Of a stretch of 64,000 nucleotides of DNA, positions 34,827-44,994 are shown one piece after another; the first letter of the stretch is position 1, and each line of letters opens with the position of its first letter. Origin of the DNA: an uncultured Chryseobacterium sp. (lineage in GTDB: Bacteria > Bacteroidota > Bacteroidia > Flavobacteriales > Weeksellaceae); the NCBI GenBank assembly GCA_913774355.1, contig CAJYGB010000040.1:1-64000 (forward strand), read 5' to 3'. Made by a program: the position numbers and the translations under genes. Below the pieces are notes generated by a model. It did no database searches. It saw only the letters and a list, made by a program, of their open reading frames with translations, and had not been told where the DNA came from.

Positions 34827-37037
34827 TTAAATCGGTAGGGTAAACCAGAATTCGGATCCTTTGCCTTCTTCACTTTCGACACCAATCCTGCCGCCGTGCT
34901 CTTTAATGATATCACCGCTTATAAATAAGCCCAAGCCCAGACCGGTAAACTTCTGCCCGTGATAATTGGTGCGGTAATAACGTTTAAAAAGATGTTCAAG
35001 TTTCTCTTTCGGGATTCCCGGGCCCTGGTCCCTTACGCTTATTTTAATTTCATGATCGGAAATTTTTTTAGCAGTAATAATGACCTGTTTCGACTCCGGG
35101 GCATACTTGATGGCATTACTGATGAAATTGATCATGACCTGACCGATCTGCTGATTGTCTGCCATAACCTGCTCATAGATATCCCCCTCAAAGATAATCT
35201 CCTGGTCCGTAATCTGTGAAAAGTTGGAACAACAGTCATCAAAAAGCTCTGAAATAGTAAACGGCCGCTTATCCAGTTTCAGCTGGCCCTGTTCAATTCT
35301 GCTGGTATCCAGAAGGCTGTTGATTAATCCGGATAACTTATCAAGGCTTTTAATGGATTGATCCAGAAGCTTCGCCCGTGATTCCGGTGGCAGCCTGTCG
35401 TGTGACCGCTGTAATAATTGAAGGGATGCTTTCAGGGCAGTAACTGGAGTCTTCAGCTCGTGGCTGGCAATACTGATAAAATCTTCTTTCCCCTGCGTAA
35501 TCATCCTTCTTGTGGTTACGTCCATAAAAGTACCGATTCCACCTGTGAGATTCCCTTCATCGTCGAAAAGGGGAGCCGCATTGATGGAGATATACATTAT
35601 GTCCCTTTCGGGAGCTTTTACACCGACTTCATGGTCGTATACAGGCTTTTGGGTAGACATCATAATAGACATCGGATGTTCTTCCGAAGGCAGCAGTGTG
35701 CCATCCAGTCTCAGGTTCTGCCATTTGGGATCATCATAGGTCCTCTCTTTGATTTTGCTTTCTGAAAGCCCCAGGATCTGCTGTGCCATAGGATTGGCAT
35801 AAACAAGCTGCCCTGTTGCATCGATAACGCCTACACCTTCTGCCATTGTTTCAAGGATTCCCTGCAAACGTTGTTCGCTTTTGCGAAGGGTTTCTTCCAG
35901 TACACTTTTCTCAATAATAATAGATTCGCGTTCCTGTATTGCCATGACCTGGGTGGTAACTTCCACAGCCATATCAATAACACCCGTTACTTTTCCGTCT
36001 TCAATGAACGGCGTATAATTAAAGGTAAAATACCGCTCTTCAAACTGTCCGTCGCGGTTTAAAATTACCGGATTGGAGTGGTCGGAATTCGGTGTTCCCA
36101 TCCGGTATGTCTTGATCAGCATTTCTGCGGCCGGCTGCCCCTTAAGTTCTGGAAGCACTTCAAATAAAGATTTCCCTATGACGGAGTAATCTTTCTCAAT
36201 AAGTGCCAGCATCGCATCATTTATCATCGTAATCACAAAATCATCACCTTTTAAAAGCATGATGGCTACCGGTGCCTGATCGATCAGATTGGTAAAGCTG
36301 ATATCGCTTTCTGATAATTTGTTATTCAGCTGGGTAATGGTATCATTTAAATCCTTTAGCTCCTGATTTCTGGAAGCAAGGTTTTTATTAAGATCTCCCA
36401 GATTGGTAATATCATCCTGAAACTTCCTGTTTCCGGACAACAGTTCGTTGTTTTCCTTTTTTATCTGCAGATTCAGATCTTGGATGATTTTATTGGAAGC
36501 ACCAAGCTTTTCGTTGGTAACCGTATATTCTTTATTTAAAGTGTAAAGTTCTTGGTTGTTAGAGCGAAGTCCTTCATTGGAAGCCCTCAGCTCTTTTTTT
36601 ATTTCCTCTTCTTTTCTTTCTTTTTCAAGAACAGCATCACGTGTTCTGATGAGTTCCGTTACGTCTTTTGCCGTATGCAGGATACAATAAATGTCGCCTT
36701 CCTTATTAAGAATCGGTTTAAAGGTAAAATTAAAATAAGAAGTAATCGGTTCACCATGGATATCCAGGGTGGCAGGCATTTCATTTGCTTCATAGATCTC
36801 TTTCGATTCCCATACCTGCTTAAGCAGATCGGCGAAAGGCTGGCCTTTCATTTCCGGCAATGCATTCTCAAATCTATGACCAATGACGGACTCATCCTTT
36901 CCCCATATCGCAAGAATGGCATTATTGGCAAACTGAATGGTAAATTCAGGCCCCGTATACATTGCGGTAGGATCACCGGACTGCTGAAGGATTTTCAAAA
37001 GAGGCTCTACCCCCAGAGCAGAAAAAAAATGAGTCAT
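34827..37037 (-). CDS. Multi-PAS soluble sensor histidine kinase
   Basis: A 736-residue kinase without membrane segments. PAS 1 spans about 15-140. A long, Asn/Leu-rich coiled coil (about 140-250) follows, with repeated LRASNEGLRSNNQEL-type heptads. PAS 2 (about 255-370) and PAS 3 (about 395-510) come next. HisKA has H526 in SHELKTP, then HATPase_c (NFISNAIKYAP, DQGPGIP, GLGLGLFIS). PAS 1 and PAS 2 share FENALPEMKGQP/FEVLPELKGQP, so one arose by duplication. No receiver is adjacent; the phosphate acceptor is unknown. Confidence 0.88.
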   Translation of the reverse strand: MTHFFSALGVEPLLKILQQSGDPTAMYTGPEFTIQFANNAILAIWGKDESVIGHRFENALPEMKGQPFADLLKQVWESKEIYEANEMPATLDIHGEPITSYFNFTFKPILNKEGDIYCILHTAKDVTELIRTRDAVLEKERKEEEIKKELRASNEGLRSNNQELYTLNKEYTVTNEKLGASNKIIQDLNLQIKKENNELLSGNRKFQDDITNLGDLNKNLASRNQELKDLNDTITQLNNKLSESDISFTNLIDQAPVAIMLLKGDDFVITMINDAMLALIEKDYSVIGKSLFEVLPELKGQPAAEMLIKTYRMGTPNSDHSNPVILNRDGQFEERYFTFNYTPFIEDGKVTGVIDMAVEVTTQVMAIQERESIIIEKSVLEETLRKSEQRLQGILETMAEGVGVIDATGQLVYANPMAQQILGLSESKIKERTYDDPKWQNLRLDGTLLPSEEHPMSIMMSTQKPVYDHEVGVKAPERDIMYISINAAPLFDDEGNLTGGIGTFMDVTTRRMITQGKEDFISIASHELKTPVTALKASLQLLQRSHDRLPPESRAKLLDQSIKSLDKLSGLINSLLDTSRIEQGQLKLDKRPFTISELFDDCCSNFSQITDQEIIFEGDIYEQVMADNQQIGQVMINFISNAIKYAPESKQVIITAKKISDHEIKISVRDQGPGIPKEKLEHLFKRYYRTNYHGQKFTGLGLGLFISGDIIKEHGGRIGVESEEGKGSEFWFTLPI

Positions 37038-37181
37038 TAAGTGAAAGGTGTTAATGTAATTCAGATTAATCTAACAAATTTACGATATTTATATTAAATT
37101 CTATCCAATGGAAAATGGATCATGTTTTTATTAACATTCTGACTGACGGTTAAGAACAATTACTTATCATTACCCGGATTT

Positions 37182-37883
37182 TCAGGTGATCCTTATTGAA
37201 TTTATAGCCGTTACCCATTCGTTTCTGCTGCAGGAAGCGCAATATTCCGGGCCTTTTTCCAGATTTTCCGTATGGCCGCAATAGGTACAGGCATATATTC
37301 CCGGTGAAGGTATCTGCACTGATTTCCTGTCATATATTTTCGGTTGTACAGGCAAGCCGTATTTTACTTCTTTGTCGGGATAATAATAGAAACTTATGTT
37401 ACCATTGGTTTCCAGGATCGCAGTTTTGATTTGTCCCAAATGTTCGATACTTTCCTGCCGCATCTCAGCAAAAAATTCATCCTTAGCAAAAGTATGGCTC
37501 TCGTTGTCCAGTAAAATAAATCGACCTTCCTCGATTACATACAGTGGTTCGCCTTCAATTACCTTTTCAAAACGTTCGCTTTTGCTCGCCCACAGAGTAA
37601 TAACACGGTAAAGAATAATGATGGCACTAAAAACGATCAGTGAAACAAAAATGGCAGTATCTTTCGTGAACATAGGATCGCCTGCGGCGGAACCCATGGC
37701 AATAATAATGGCCACCTCAAAAATAGACAGCTGCCGTACCCCTTTTTTGCCCGTAAGACGCAGTACAAGAAGGACCATGCTGAACATGAACAGAGTCCTG
37801 ATGACGATTTCCGCTGCAAAACCTACACTGAGGTCTCCGAGAAAAATTTTTCTGAAGTCCAGTTCCGTAAATATCCGATTCAT
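37182..37883 (-). CDS. DUF421/YetF-like membrane protein with C-terminal zinc ribbon
   Basis: A 233-residue protein. Three N-terminal transmembrane helices (about 20-95) with RLTGKKGVRQLSIFEV are the DUF421 (YetF) mark, followed by the cytoplasmic beta domain (IEGEPLYVIEEGRF). The last 40 residues add CTYCGHTENLEKGPEYCASC, two CxxC pairs that should bind zinc, an extension not found in all YetF proteins. The function is not known. Confidence 0.8.
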   Translation of the reverse strand: MNRIFTELDFRKIFLGDLSVGFAAEIVIRTLFMFSMVLLVLRLTGKKGVRQLSIFEVAIIIAMGSAAGDPMFTKDTAIFVSLIVFSAIIILYRVITLWASKSERFEKVIEGEPLYVIEEGRFILLDNESHTFAKDEFFAEMRQESIEHLGQIKTAILETNGNISFYYYPDKEVKYGLPVQPKIYDRKSVQIPSPGIYACTYCGHTENLEKGPEYCASCSRNEWVTAINSIRIT

Positions 37884-38063
37884 GCGACTGGTTATGCAAA
37901 AGATTAGCCATTACGTCCGGAACAGCGGTAGTGCCTGTACATTTAAAAGAAGTTCCGGGATCTATCTGCAACATAAAAAGTACCACATAAATGCAGTATT
38001 GAAGCATGATTAAACGTATTACTGCTGAAGATTCATATATTTGCCGCCTTTTAAAACGGTTAA

Positions 38064-39866
38064 GTGACACTAAAAAAACTACTATTTTTAGGGATATTTT
38101 CTGTATCTCTTCATTTCAATGCCCAACGGGCGGTTTCCAGGATTTATTCAGATTTCGGTGGCTTTTGGGACAGCTTCAGCACCATACAGCCGGATAACAG
38201 CCATAACCTTATCGGTTTCAGGTGGGATGCGGACGGAAATGGTACCTTGTATTCACCGGTTACGTACAGTACCGGAGTAAATGATGCGGCGCTTTCTGCA
38301 GCAGGCGTTGTCTTCCAGCCCGGAACCTTTATCTCTCTGCCCATCTATAATATTCCGGCACCGGGAGGCAGTACTTTCATAGGAGTAGGGAAGATGTACG
38401 GAGGAAACGGCAATGTTTCGCCGGTGCCCGTAACCAACAATATGGTGGAATATCTTTCGGACGGTGCCAATGGCCTTGGGCTGGGCTCTGCCATATTCAA
38501 TATCCCTCAGGGATCAAGCATCAGTTTAAACACCATGGGGATTGTAGCTTCCTCTATCGGAGACGGGATTCCGGATCTTATTTTTACCCAGATGGGAAAT
38601 CCTTCTTCGGCCAATGACAGCTATCATTTTGAGGACATCAACGGAAATATTGTGGGGACGACTTACTCAGTGGCTTTCAGCAATGTTCCCAGCATCGGAA
38701 AAGCGTGCTGGAAATTCTATAATGCCAATGTAAACCCGCCTGCTTACAATGCCGGGACTTCTTCCGGCTGCGAAAGGGATGTCAGGGTACTCGCTGCAGA
38801 CTGGTCGGAATTCGGGATCACGACCGCGAATTATCCGCAGGCCGTAAAGCTGATCCAGTCTTTTTCGGGTACATCGGATCTTGCCTTCATCGGAGCATAT
38901 AATCATGAGTCGATTACTTTTGCGGCCAGCATTGCAGGAAGTGTTTTCAATGATAACAATGCAGGAACTCCGGATGGAAACGGTATCGGCGGGGTAACGA
39001 TGAAACTTTTCAGCAACAACGTAGAAATCCGCAGTACGGTGACCAATGCAGCAGGATTTTATTATTTTGATAACATTAATACCAACGTCAATCAGGGGCC
39101 TTACCGTGTCGACGTGATAAGTCCTTCGGGGTTTCAGGTCGTTGGAAACAGGGCCGGAACCAATTCGGCGAGCCTTTCGGTGATCTTAAACAACAGTACG
39201 TCTACCGGGAACAATTTCGGGATCAATCAGCCTCCTGTAGCCGGTAATGACCACTTGTCCGTAGAAAAAAACAATCCGAAAAGCCTATTGCTGACGGGCA
39301 ATGATTCTGATCCCAATTCCGGAACGATCCTTCCTGCTTCCATTAATCTTATTCCGCCTTCCGGCGCGGGTAATTTGGTATACGGCAATGGTCTTGTAAA
39401 AGGATTCAGCATAAGCGGTCAAGGTACCTGGCTGGTAGATAATACCGGTTTGCTGACCTTCACCCCGGTAAATAATTTCTTCAGCAATACCACGCCTTTC
39501 AGCTATACAATTAAAGATGCTGCTAACTTGACGAGCAATCAGGCAACCGTTACTACAGCAGTGGATTATTGTACAAAACCCGGATTAACCGGAACGCCCG
39601 ATACCTATACCGATCTGGGAATATCTACGCTTTCGGCGAGATACAAAAACTGGCCGGCAGGGCCGGGGATCAGCAACGGCGGTATTCCCAATGGAGCTCT
39701 GGCGCTGCAATCTTCGGATAAAGGATTGGTCATTACAAGGGTCGCCGATACCTCTCTGATTGCGAATCCCGTAAAAGGAATGATCGTATACGACCGTAAT
39801 GCCCAATGTGTAAAATTATATAACGGAACGGTCTGGAACTGTATTAAAAGAAGCTGTAATGATTAA
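38064..39866 (+). CDS. Secreted surface protein with SdrD B-like domain
   Basis: A 600-residue exported protein (signal FLGIFSVSLHFNAQ). An N-terminal region of about 280 residues of unknown type leads to an SdrD_B-like domain (SIAGSVFNDNNAGTPDGNGIGGVTMKLF...). A beta-rich segment with Ig-like cadherin-type features follows (NDSDPNSG; FSYTIKDAANLTS). It ends in a module of about 90 residues (SSDKGLVITRV...KGMIVYDRNAQCVKLYNGTVWNC), shared with the next protein. The start is GTG; a TATATTTG box lies at 38036-38043. Probably a surface or adhesion protein. Confidence 0.72.
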   Translation: MTLKKLLFLGIFSVSLHFNAQRAVSRIYSDFGGFWDSFSTIQPDNSHNLIGFRWDADGNGTLYSPVTYSTGVNDAALSAAGVVFQPGTFISLPIYNIPAPGGSTFIGVGKMYGGNGNVSPVPVTNNMVEYLSDGANGLGLGSAIFNIPQGSSISLNTMGIVASSIGDGIPDLIFTQMGNPSSANDSYHFEDINGNIVGTTYSVAFSNVPSIGKACWKFYNANVNPPAYNAGTSSGCERDVRVLAADWSEFGITTANYPQAVKLIQSFSGTSDLAFIGAYNHESITFAASIAGSVFNDNNAGTPDGNGIGGVTMKLFSNNVEIRSTVTNAAGFYYFDNINTNVNQGPYRVDVISPSGFQVVGNRAGTNSASLSVILNNSTSTGNNFGINQPPVAGNDHLSVEKNNPKSLLLTGNDSDPNSGTILPASINLIPPSGAGNLVYGNGLVKGFSISGQGTWLVDNTGLLTFTPVNNFFSNTTPFSYTIKDAANLTSNQATVTTAVDYCTKPGLTGTPDTYTDLGISTLSARYKNWPAGPGISNGGIPNGALALQSSDKGLVITRVADTSLIANPVKGMIVYDRNAQCVKLYNGTVWNCIKRSCND

Positions 39867-39885
39867 AATAGGTAAGGAACGGATA

Positions 39886-40443
39886 ATGAGAAAATATATC
39901 CTATCGTTGGTGTTGGTTGGAAACCTTGTAAATGCTCAGGTCTCTATTGGGAAACAAGTGCTTTCCGGAAGCAGCTCTATACTGGAATTTTCAGGAATGA
40001 CGCAGACCGGTGCTGTTAATGATGCAGAAACTGCAAATATAAAAGGGCTTATTCTTCCGGCAGTGGCCTTTTCGCCTGTTTTTACAGCGGTCAATCCTTC
40101 CACCAATCACCCGCAGAACGGAACCTTTGTATTCGATAACCAGGTTTCTAAAGTGAGGATGTTTGAAAATGGGACGTGGCTGGATATGACGGATCCCGGA
40201 AATTCCTCAGCCACCGTTCCTGTAGCAGGAATTGAAACAGGGAACGGTGTTATTATCGGGGCCTCATCAAGCAGCGCGAAAGGTGCTTTGGTGTTGGAGT
40301 CCTCGAATAAAGCAATGATTCTTCCTCAAATTAAAAATCCGCATTTAACGGTGAAAAGCCCATATCCGGGAATGATGTGCTTCGATACGGTGAGCAATTC
40401 CGTGGCGGTGTTCGACGGGAATAAATGGAGCTACTGGAAATAG
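39886..40443 (+). CDS. Small secreted protein sharing the C-terminal surface module
   Basis: A 185-residue exported protein (signal YILSLVLVGNLVNAQ). Its C-terminal part (SSNKAMILPQI...YPGMMCFDTVSNSVAVFDGNKWSYWK) parallels the end of the preceding protein. The two form a pair; the start at 39886 lies 19 bases after the upstream stop. Such modules are frequent in flavobacterial secreted proteins. The function is unknown. Confidence 0.7.
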   Translation: MRKYILSLVLVGNLVNAQVSIGKQVLSGSSSILEFSGMTQTGAVNDAETANIKGLILPAVAFSPVFTAVNPSTNHPQNGTFVFDNQVSKVRMFENGTWLDMTDPGNSSATVPVAGIETGNGVIIGASSSSAKGALVLESSNKAMILPQIKNPHLTVKSPYPGMMCFDTVSNSVAVFDGNKWSYWK

Positions 40444-40565
40444 TGGAAAAAGAAAACCGGATGCTTGACGTTTTCTCTGATGATATGGTTACTTTCTTTA
40501 GTAACTTTATCCAAATTCAGGATGTTTAGTATTTCCTGATGACATTCGTTTATTTTAAATAAAAT

Positions 40566-40595
40566 AACCTCCTAACTGAAAGTCCGGAGGTTTTT
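40566..40595 (+). terminator. Terminator after the surface-protein pair
   Basis: AACCTCC and GGAGGTT arms around a 14-base loop, with a T5 tract following. It also lies just downstream of the convergent receiver gene. Confidence 0.6.
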
Positions 40596-40613
40596 ATATG
40601 GTATTGAGGCAAA

Positions 40614-40985
40614 TCAGCTCTTCTGTAAATTGCCGATCAGATTTTCGATTTTAACGATTACATCATCGATGTCAAAAGGCTTGGATACAAATACATCCGC
40701 ATTGCATGAATTGACGACGCTCGCTTCCTTTGCATGCGCACTAATGATCATCACAGGCGTATTGGAGGTTAGAGGATCGTTCTTAAGTTCATTACATAAA
40801 TCAGTACCTAAACCATCAGGTAACCGTACATCCAGGATAAAAATATCAGGGACTATGGATTTGTCTCTTTTATTAAATGCTTCTGCAGTAGAGAAAGAAC
40901 GGACATCATAATTTTCAAATGACAGGAGCAACTGCAATGCATCTCTGATGCCTGTCTCATCTTCAACGATAAAAATTGTTTTCAT
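40614..40985 (-). CDS. Stand-alone response regulator receiver
   Basis: A 123-residue CheY-like receiver: VEDE (7-10), D52 (ILDVRLPDG) and K102 (FVSKPFD). No output domain and no adjacent kinase. I start at the ATG giving MKTIFIVEDE; the longer frame adds 13 residues unlike the family. It may serve one of the orphan PAS kinases in this window, which is speculation. Confidence 0.87.
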   Translation of the reverse strand: MKTIFIVEDETGIRDALQLLLSFENYDVRSFSTAEAFNKRDKSIVPDIFILDVRLPDGLGTDLCNELKNDPLTSNTPVMIISAHAKEASVVNSCNADVFVSKPFDIDDVIVKIENLIGNLQKS

Positions 40986-41325
40986 ACCTGTGGGCTGGCA
41001 AAAACAGAGCCAATCTTTACGCAACGGAATAATTTGTTTTGAATATGTATTCCTGAATGCGATATTGATCTCTTAAAGGGGTTAGAAAACCTCAAAGGTG
41101 CAAGACCTGATAAGAGATGCTGTTTTTAAGGCGCAAGTATAATGCAGCTTAATTTTTAATGTAACTAAATCAACGGTATACAAATTTGACAGCGGTAAAT
41201 TTGTTGCACCTTAAAGCATTATGTTAGTTTAATTATTTTGCGCCTTTGTAAAATCCAACATCAACACTCAGAAAATCTACACAATCAGCAAAACCTGCAT
41301 GATATTAAAAAGGAAATTATTTTTC
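40986..41325. other. Gene-free spacer
   Basis: This 340-base AT-rich stretch separates two minus-strand genes. I see no ORF, RNA or repeat, and no clear promoter. Confidence 0.35.
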
Positions 41326-42267
41326 TTACACAAAATCCTTCCCGCTCCTGATAAGATGTAAAAGCTTCATCGCTGCCATCGTTCCCATACTGAAACCGTC
41401 ATTGATGATGCATTCGTAAGATTCGTCGAGATATTTGGGCAAAATCCCTTCGGTGATTGCAACGACCTTTACCGCGGAAGTCTGGACTTTCTTTTTAATC
41501 AGCGAGCTGTGCAGTCCGGCAAGTGTTTCGTCACTCATCGCAAAATACCCGTCGAAACTTTCATAATCCAGGATGATGTTCAGCTTTTCCTTTACATTAT
41601 CAGCCGACTCGCAATAAATAACCTTACATTCCATATCCGCATGTGCGTTGATCTTTTGCAGGAAGAAATCCTTTCTTGCCTGCGTAATTTCAAGGTTTTC
41701 ATCTCCGAAAATGGCCAGGATCTTTTTACAGCCGCTTTCTATGAATTTGTCAGCCGCCGCTTCTGCATACATTTTATTATCAAAAATGATCTCTTCGAAA
41801 AAGTTTTGCGGAATGGTCTTATCAAAAATTACCGCCGGAACTTCCATCTCCCGGATTCTCTGCAGATGCGAAAGATCTTTGGTATACCGGGTGAGCGAAA
41901 TAAGGATTCCGTCTACCCTGGAGTTGATGCAGGTTACAATATTCTCTTCCTCCATACTGAGGGATTCTTCGGAAGAAAGCACGAAAAAATGATAACCCTC
42001 CCGGTGAAGAACGGAAGATATTCCTTTAATAATGGACGGAATAAAAAACATCGACATTTCAGGAATGATAAGTCCGATCACCTTAGAAGACTTCTTCCGG
42101 AAATTGATGGCAAAATCGTTGGGAATATAATTAAAAGTTGCCGCTGCTTCCTTTACACGGGCCTTTACCGCCTGGCTGATGTCGGGATGGTCTTTCAGTG
42201 CCCGGGATACCGTGGAGACGCTGATATTAAGCATTTCTGCAAGGTCTTTTATAGTGACTCTTTTCAT
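41326..42267 (-). CDS. LacI-family transcriptional regulator of the disaccharide locus
   Basis: A 313-residue LacI/GalR repressor, slightly shorter than usual (about 330-340). The N-terminal HTH is TIKDLAEMLNISVSTVSRALKDHPDIS with the hinge KARVKEAAATFNYIPN. A periplasmic-binding-like sugar domain follows (VIGLIIPEMSMFF...). It is divergent from the TonB receptor gene, and a LacI-type palindrome lies between them, so it very likely controls the 42.5-49 kb sugar genes and perhaps itself. Confidence 0.9.
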   Translation of the reverse strand: MKRVTIKDLAEMLNISVSTVSRALKDHPDISQAVKARVKEAAATFNYIPNDFAINFRKKSSKVIGLIIPEMSMFFIPSIIKGISSVLHREGYHFFVLSSEESLSMEEENIVTCINSRVDGILISLTRYTKDLSHLQRIREMEVPAVIFDKTIPQNFFEEIIFDNKMYAEAAADKFIESGCKKILAIFGDENLEITQARKDFFLQKINAHADMECKVIYCESADNVKEKLNIILDYESFDGYFAMSDETLAGLHSSLIKKKVQTSAVKVVAITEGILPKYLDESYECIINDGFSMGTMAAMKLLHLIRSGKDFV

Positions 42268-42395
42268 TTTTAAGTTAATGGAGGCAATTTTTGGGTTAAT
42301 TTAGTCATATTACTAGTCTAAATTTAAGTTAAAAAATGTTAATATTATGGAAATTAAAGTTAATGAAAAGTTAAAATGTAAATAACTTATCCACC

Positions 42396-42412
42396 GCAAA
42401 CGTTTGCGCAAA
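42396..42412. promoter_or_regulatory. LacI-type operator
   Basis: GCAAACGTTTGC (42396-42407) is a perfect 12-bp palindrome centred on CG, the hallmark of LacI/GalR operators. It overlaps a second palindrome TTTGCGCAAA (42403-42412). It lies in the divergent region between the LacI gene and the TonB receptor. Confidence 0.8.
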
Positions 42413-42510
42413 CGGTTGAAATTAATACTAATTTAACACAGCCGAGAAACTGCATTTTGGATATGGTAAAAAAAATACTTTTAGACCATAATTAAAAACT
42501 CCCAAAAAAT

Positions 42511-44934
42511 ATGGAATCAAAAATTTTTACCAGACTCCTCATTTTCGGTGCGATGAATACCGCAGCATTTATGTTCTCTCAGAACACGGAAAATGATACC
42601 ATTACCAGAGGAAAAGCCATCGATGAGGTGGTGGTAACCGGAAATGCGAATCCGAAAGCCTCCATTAAAACCAGTACTTCCATATCTACTTTAAAGATGA
42701 AGGATATAGAAAACGCTGCGCCAAGAACTACAGCTGAAATCTTCCGTACCATTCCGGGAATCCGTTCGGAATCTTCCGGAGGGGAAGGAAACTCAAATAT
42801 TACCGTAAGAGGGGTTCCTGTTTCGGCGGGAGGTTCAAGATATTTGCTGATCCAGGAAGACGGTCTTCCGGTGATGCAGTTCGGGGATATCGCTTTCGGA
42901 ACACAGGACCAGTTTACCAGATTCGATTCTTTTGTTTCCAGGGTTGAAGCGCTCAGAGGAGGTTCCGCATCTGTTTTTGCGAGCAATTCTCCGGCAGGGA
43001 TCATCAACTTTATCACCAAAACAGGAGAGAAGGAAGGCGGAAGCGTTACCCAGCAGATGGGCCTTAACTACAAAAACTACAGAACAGATTTTGATTACGG
43101 AACCAGAATCGCAGAAGGAACTTATGCTTCCGTAGGCGGATTTTACCGCATCGGTGACGGACCCAGAAAAACAGGATTCAATTCCAACAACGGCGGACAG
43201 TTCAGGATTTCCCTGCTTAAAAAGTTCGATCGCGGAAGCTTCAGGGTCTATGCTAAATTCCTGGATGACAGAACTGCAGCTTACATGCCGATGCCGGTAA
43301 GCGTTACCGGAACCGATTCTGATCCGAAATGGTCTTCTTTACCAAGCTACAATATCCTTACGGGAGCTTTGCAGACCACCAATTTACAGCACGACAGAAC
43401 CCTGGGGAACGACGGAAATATCTTCAACAGCGATGTTTCAGACGGAATGCATTCGATTTCCAAGACCATCGGTGCCGAATTCAATTATGACCTCGGAGAA
43501 GGATGGAAATTTGAAGAGAAAATCCGGTACGCGGCCAACAACGGACAGTTTATTGCTCCTTTCCCTGCCAGCGTAAGCAAAGGAAGCGATTTCTTTACTG
43601 CAGCTAATTTTACCAATTTCGGAAGCGCCGTGTATGCAGGAACCAATACGACGGTAGACATGAACGCTTATTATATGAAACTGGCACTCTTCAATGTAAA
43701 GCTTAACAACTTCAATAATTTTGTAAATGATTTCAACATCAGCAAAAAATGGAGCAATGTGAAGATGAACGCCGGATTATACAAATCTACCCAGAACATC
43801 AATATGTCCTGGATGTGGAACAATTACATCCAGGAAGTGAGCGATAATAATGCAAGACTGGTAGATGTTAAAAACGCATCAGGCGCATTCATTACCGATC
43901 AGGGGCTGCTGAACTACGGAATGAAAGACTGGGGCAACCTGAAAAGAGACTACAACACAAAATACGATATTACGGCTCCGCATGCACAGATCGAAATCAA
44001 CGCTACCGACAAGCTGACGATCGATGCCGGTGCAAGGTATGATATCGGAAAAGTAACCGGTTATTTTTCCGGAGCTACGGTAACCTACACCAGCCGTGAT
44101 ATGAACGGAAACGGTGTGATCGACATTCCGGAGCAGATGGTAGGTTCAAACGACAACATCAACGTTCCTGTAAATTACCGTTACGGAATCTTCGGATACT
44201 CGGTAGGAGCAAACTACGCGCTGAACAATAAAAACGCTGTGTTCGCAAGGGTAAGCCAGGGCGGAAGCGCTTCGGCAGACAGGATCTTATTTTCCGGATA
44301 CAACTATACCAATAACGATGATCCGGCACTGGATGCGGTGAAGGTAAACAAAGTGAACCAGGTGGAAGCCGGGTACAAGCTAAGAGGAGCAGGTTACTTC
44401 CTGAACACGACTTTATTCTATGCCGGAACCAAAGAGGCCAACTATGAAGCGACTACCCAGAGAAAAACGGAGAACAAATACCAGTCGTTAGGGGTGGAGC
44501 TTGACGGATACTATAGAATCAGCAAAAGCTTTGATGTGAAAGCCGGGCTTACTTACACCCACGCCGAAATCAAAAACGCGCTTGATCCCACCATTATCGG
44601 GAATATGCCGAGAAGAACACCGAAGTTCATGTATTCCGTAAACCCAAATTTCAATATGGATAAGCTGAATGTAGGCTTCTACCTGATCGGGGCCACAAAA
44701 GCCTTTACACAGGACAACAATAAGCTGATCATGCCGGGCTATGCCCTTGTAAATCCGTATGTTTCCTACCAGGTGATGAAGAACCTTACCGTAAGTGTGA
44801 ATGCGAACAATGTTTTCAATACCATCGCAGTGACGGAAGCTGAAGAAGGATCCATCACTGGCGGAAATGGTATTATAAGAGCAAGAACCCTTCCGGGAAG
44901 CTCGTATAGTGCCAGCGTAAAATTTGATTTTTAA
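42511..44934 (+). CDS. TonB-dependent outer-membrane receptor
   Basis: An 807-residue TonB-dependent receptor. Signal peptide to MFSQ, TonB-box-like IDEVVVTG (about 37-44), plug domain with TIPGIRSESSGGEGNSNITVRG and EALRGGSASVFASNSPAGIINFITK, and a 22-strand barrel ending SYSASVKFDF. It lacks the CarboxypepD_reg domain and the SusD partner typical of SusC porins. It probably imports a sugar, given its place behind a LacI operator and before glycosidase and transporter genes. Iron uptake is the main alternative. Confidence 0.85.
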   Translation: MESKIFTRLLIFGAMNTAAFMFSQNTENDTITRGKAIDEVVVTGNANPKASIKTSTSISTLKMKDIENAAPRTTAEIFRTIPGIRSESSGGEGNSNITVRGVPVSAGGSRYLLIQEDGLPVMQFGDIAFGTQDQFTRFDSFVSRVEALRGGSASVFASNSPAGIINFITKTGEKEGGSVTQQMGLNYKNYRTDFDYGTRIAEGTYASVGGFYRIGDGPRKTGFNSNNGGQFRISLLKKFDRGSFRVYAKFLDDRTAAYMPMPVSVTGTDSDPKWSSLPSYNILTGALQTTNLQHDRTLGNDGNIFNSDVSDGMHSISKTIGAEFNYDLGEGWKFEEKIRYAANNGQFIAPFPASVSKGSDFFTAANFTNFGSAVYAGTNTTVDMNAYYMKLALFNVKLNNFNNFVNDFNISKKWSNVKMNAGLYKSTQNINMSWMWNNYIQEVSDNNARLVDVKNASGAFITDQGLLNYGMKDWGNLKRDYNTKYDITAPHAQIEINATDKLTIDAGARYDIGKVTGYFSGATVTYTSRDMNGNGVIDIPEQMVGSNDNINVPVNYRYGIFGYSVGANYALNNKNAVFARVSQGGSASADRILFSGYNYTNNDDPALDAVKVNKVNQVEAGYKLRGAGYFLNTTLFYAGTKEANYEATTQRKTENKYQSLGVELDGYYRISKSFDVKAGLTYTHAEIKNALDPTIIGNMPRRTPKFMYSVNPNFNMDKLNVGFYLIGATKAFTQDNNKLIMPGYALVNPYVSYQVMKNLTVSVNANNVFNTIAVTEAEEGSITGGNGIIRARTLPGSSYSASVKFDF

Positions 44935-44950
44935 TAGTATATACCATGTG

Positions 44951-44978
44951 GAATGAACCTTACGGTTCATTCTGCATT
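44951..44978 (+). terminator. Hairpin between receptor and glycosidase genes
   Basis: GAATGAACC and GGTTCATTC form a perfect 9-bp stem with a 4-base loop, followed by TGCATTTTTT. It lies in the 60-base gap between receptor and glycosidase. It is probably a partial terminator that raises receptor mRNA over downstream genes. Confidence 0.55.
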
Positions 44979-44994
44979 TTTTAACAACAATAAT

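Noticed and set aside
42579..43019. Long antisense frames inside the TonB receptor, RND pump, Tex and other genes
   Set aside because: They mirror strongly coding strands and show no signal peptides, domains or spacing of their own.
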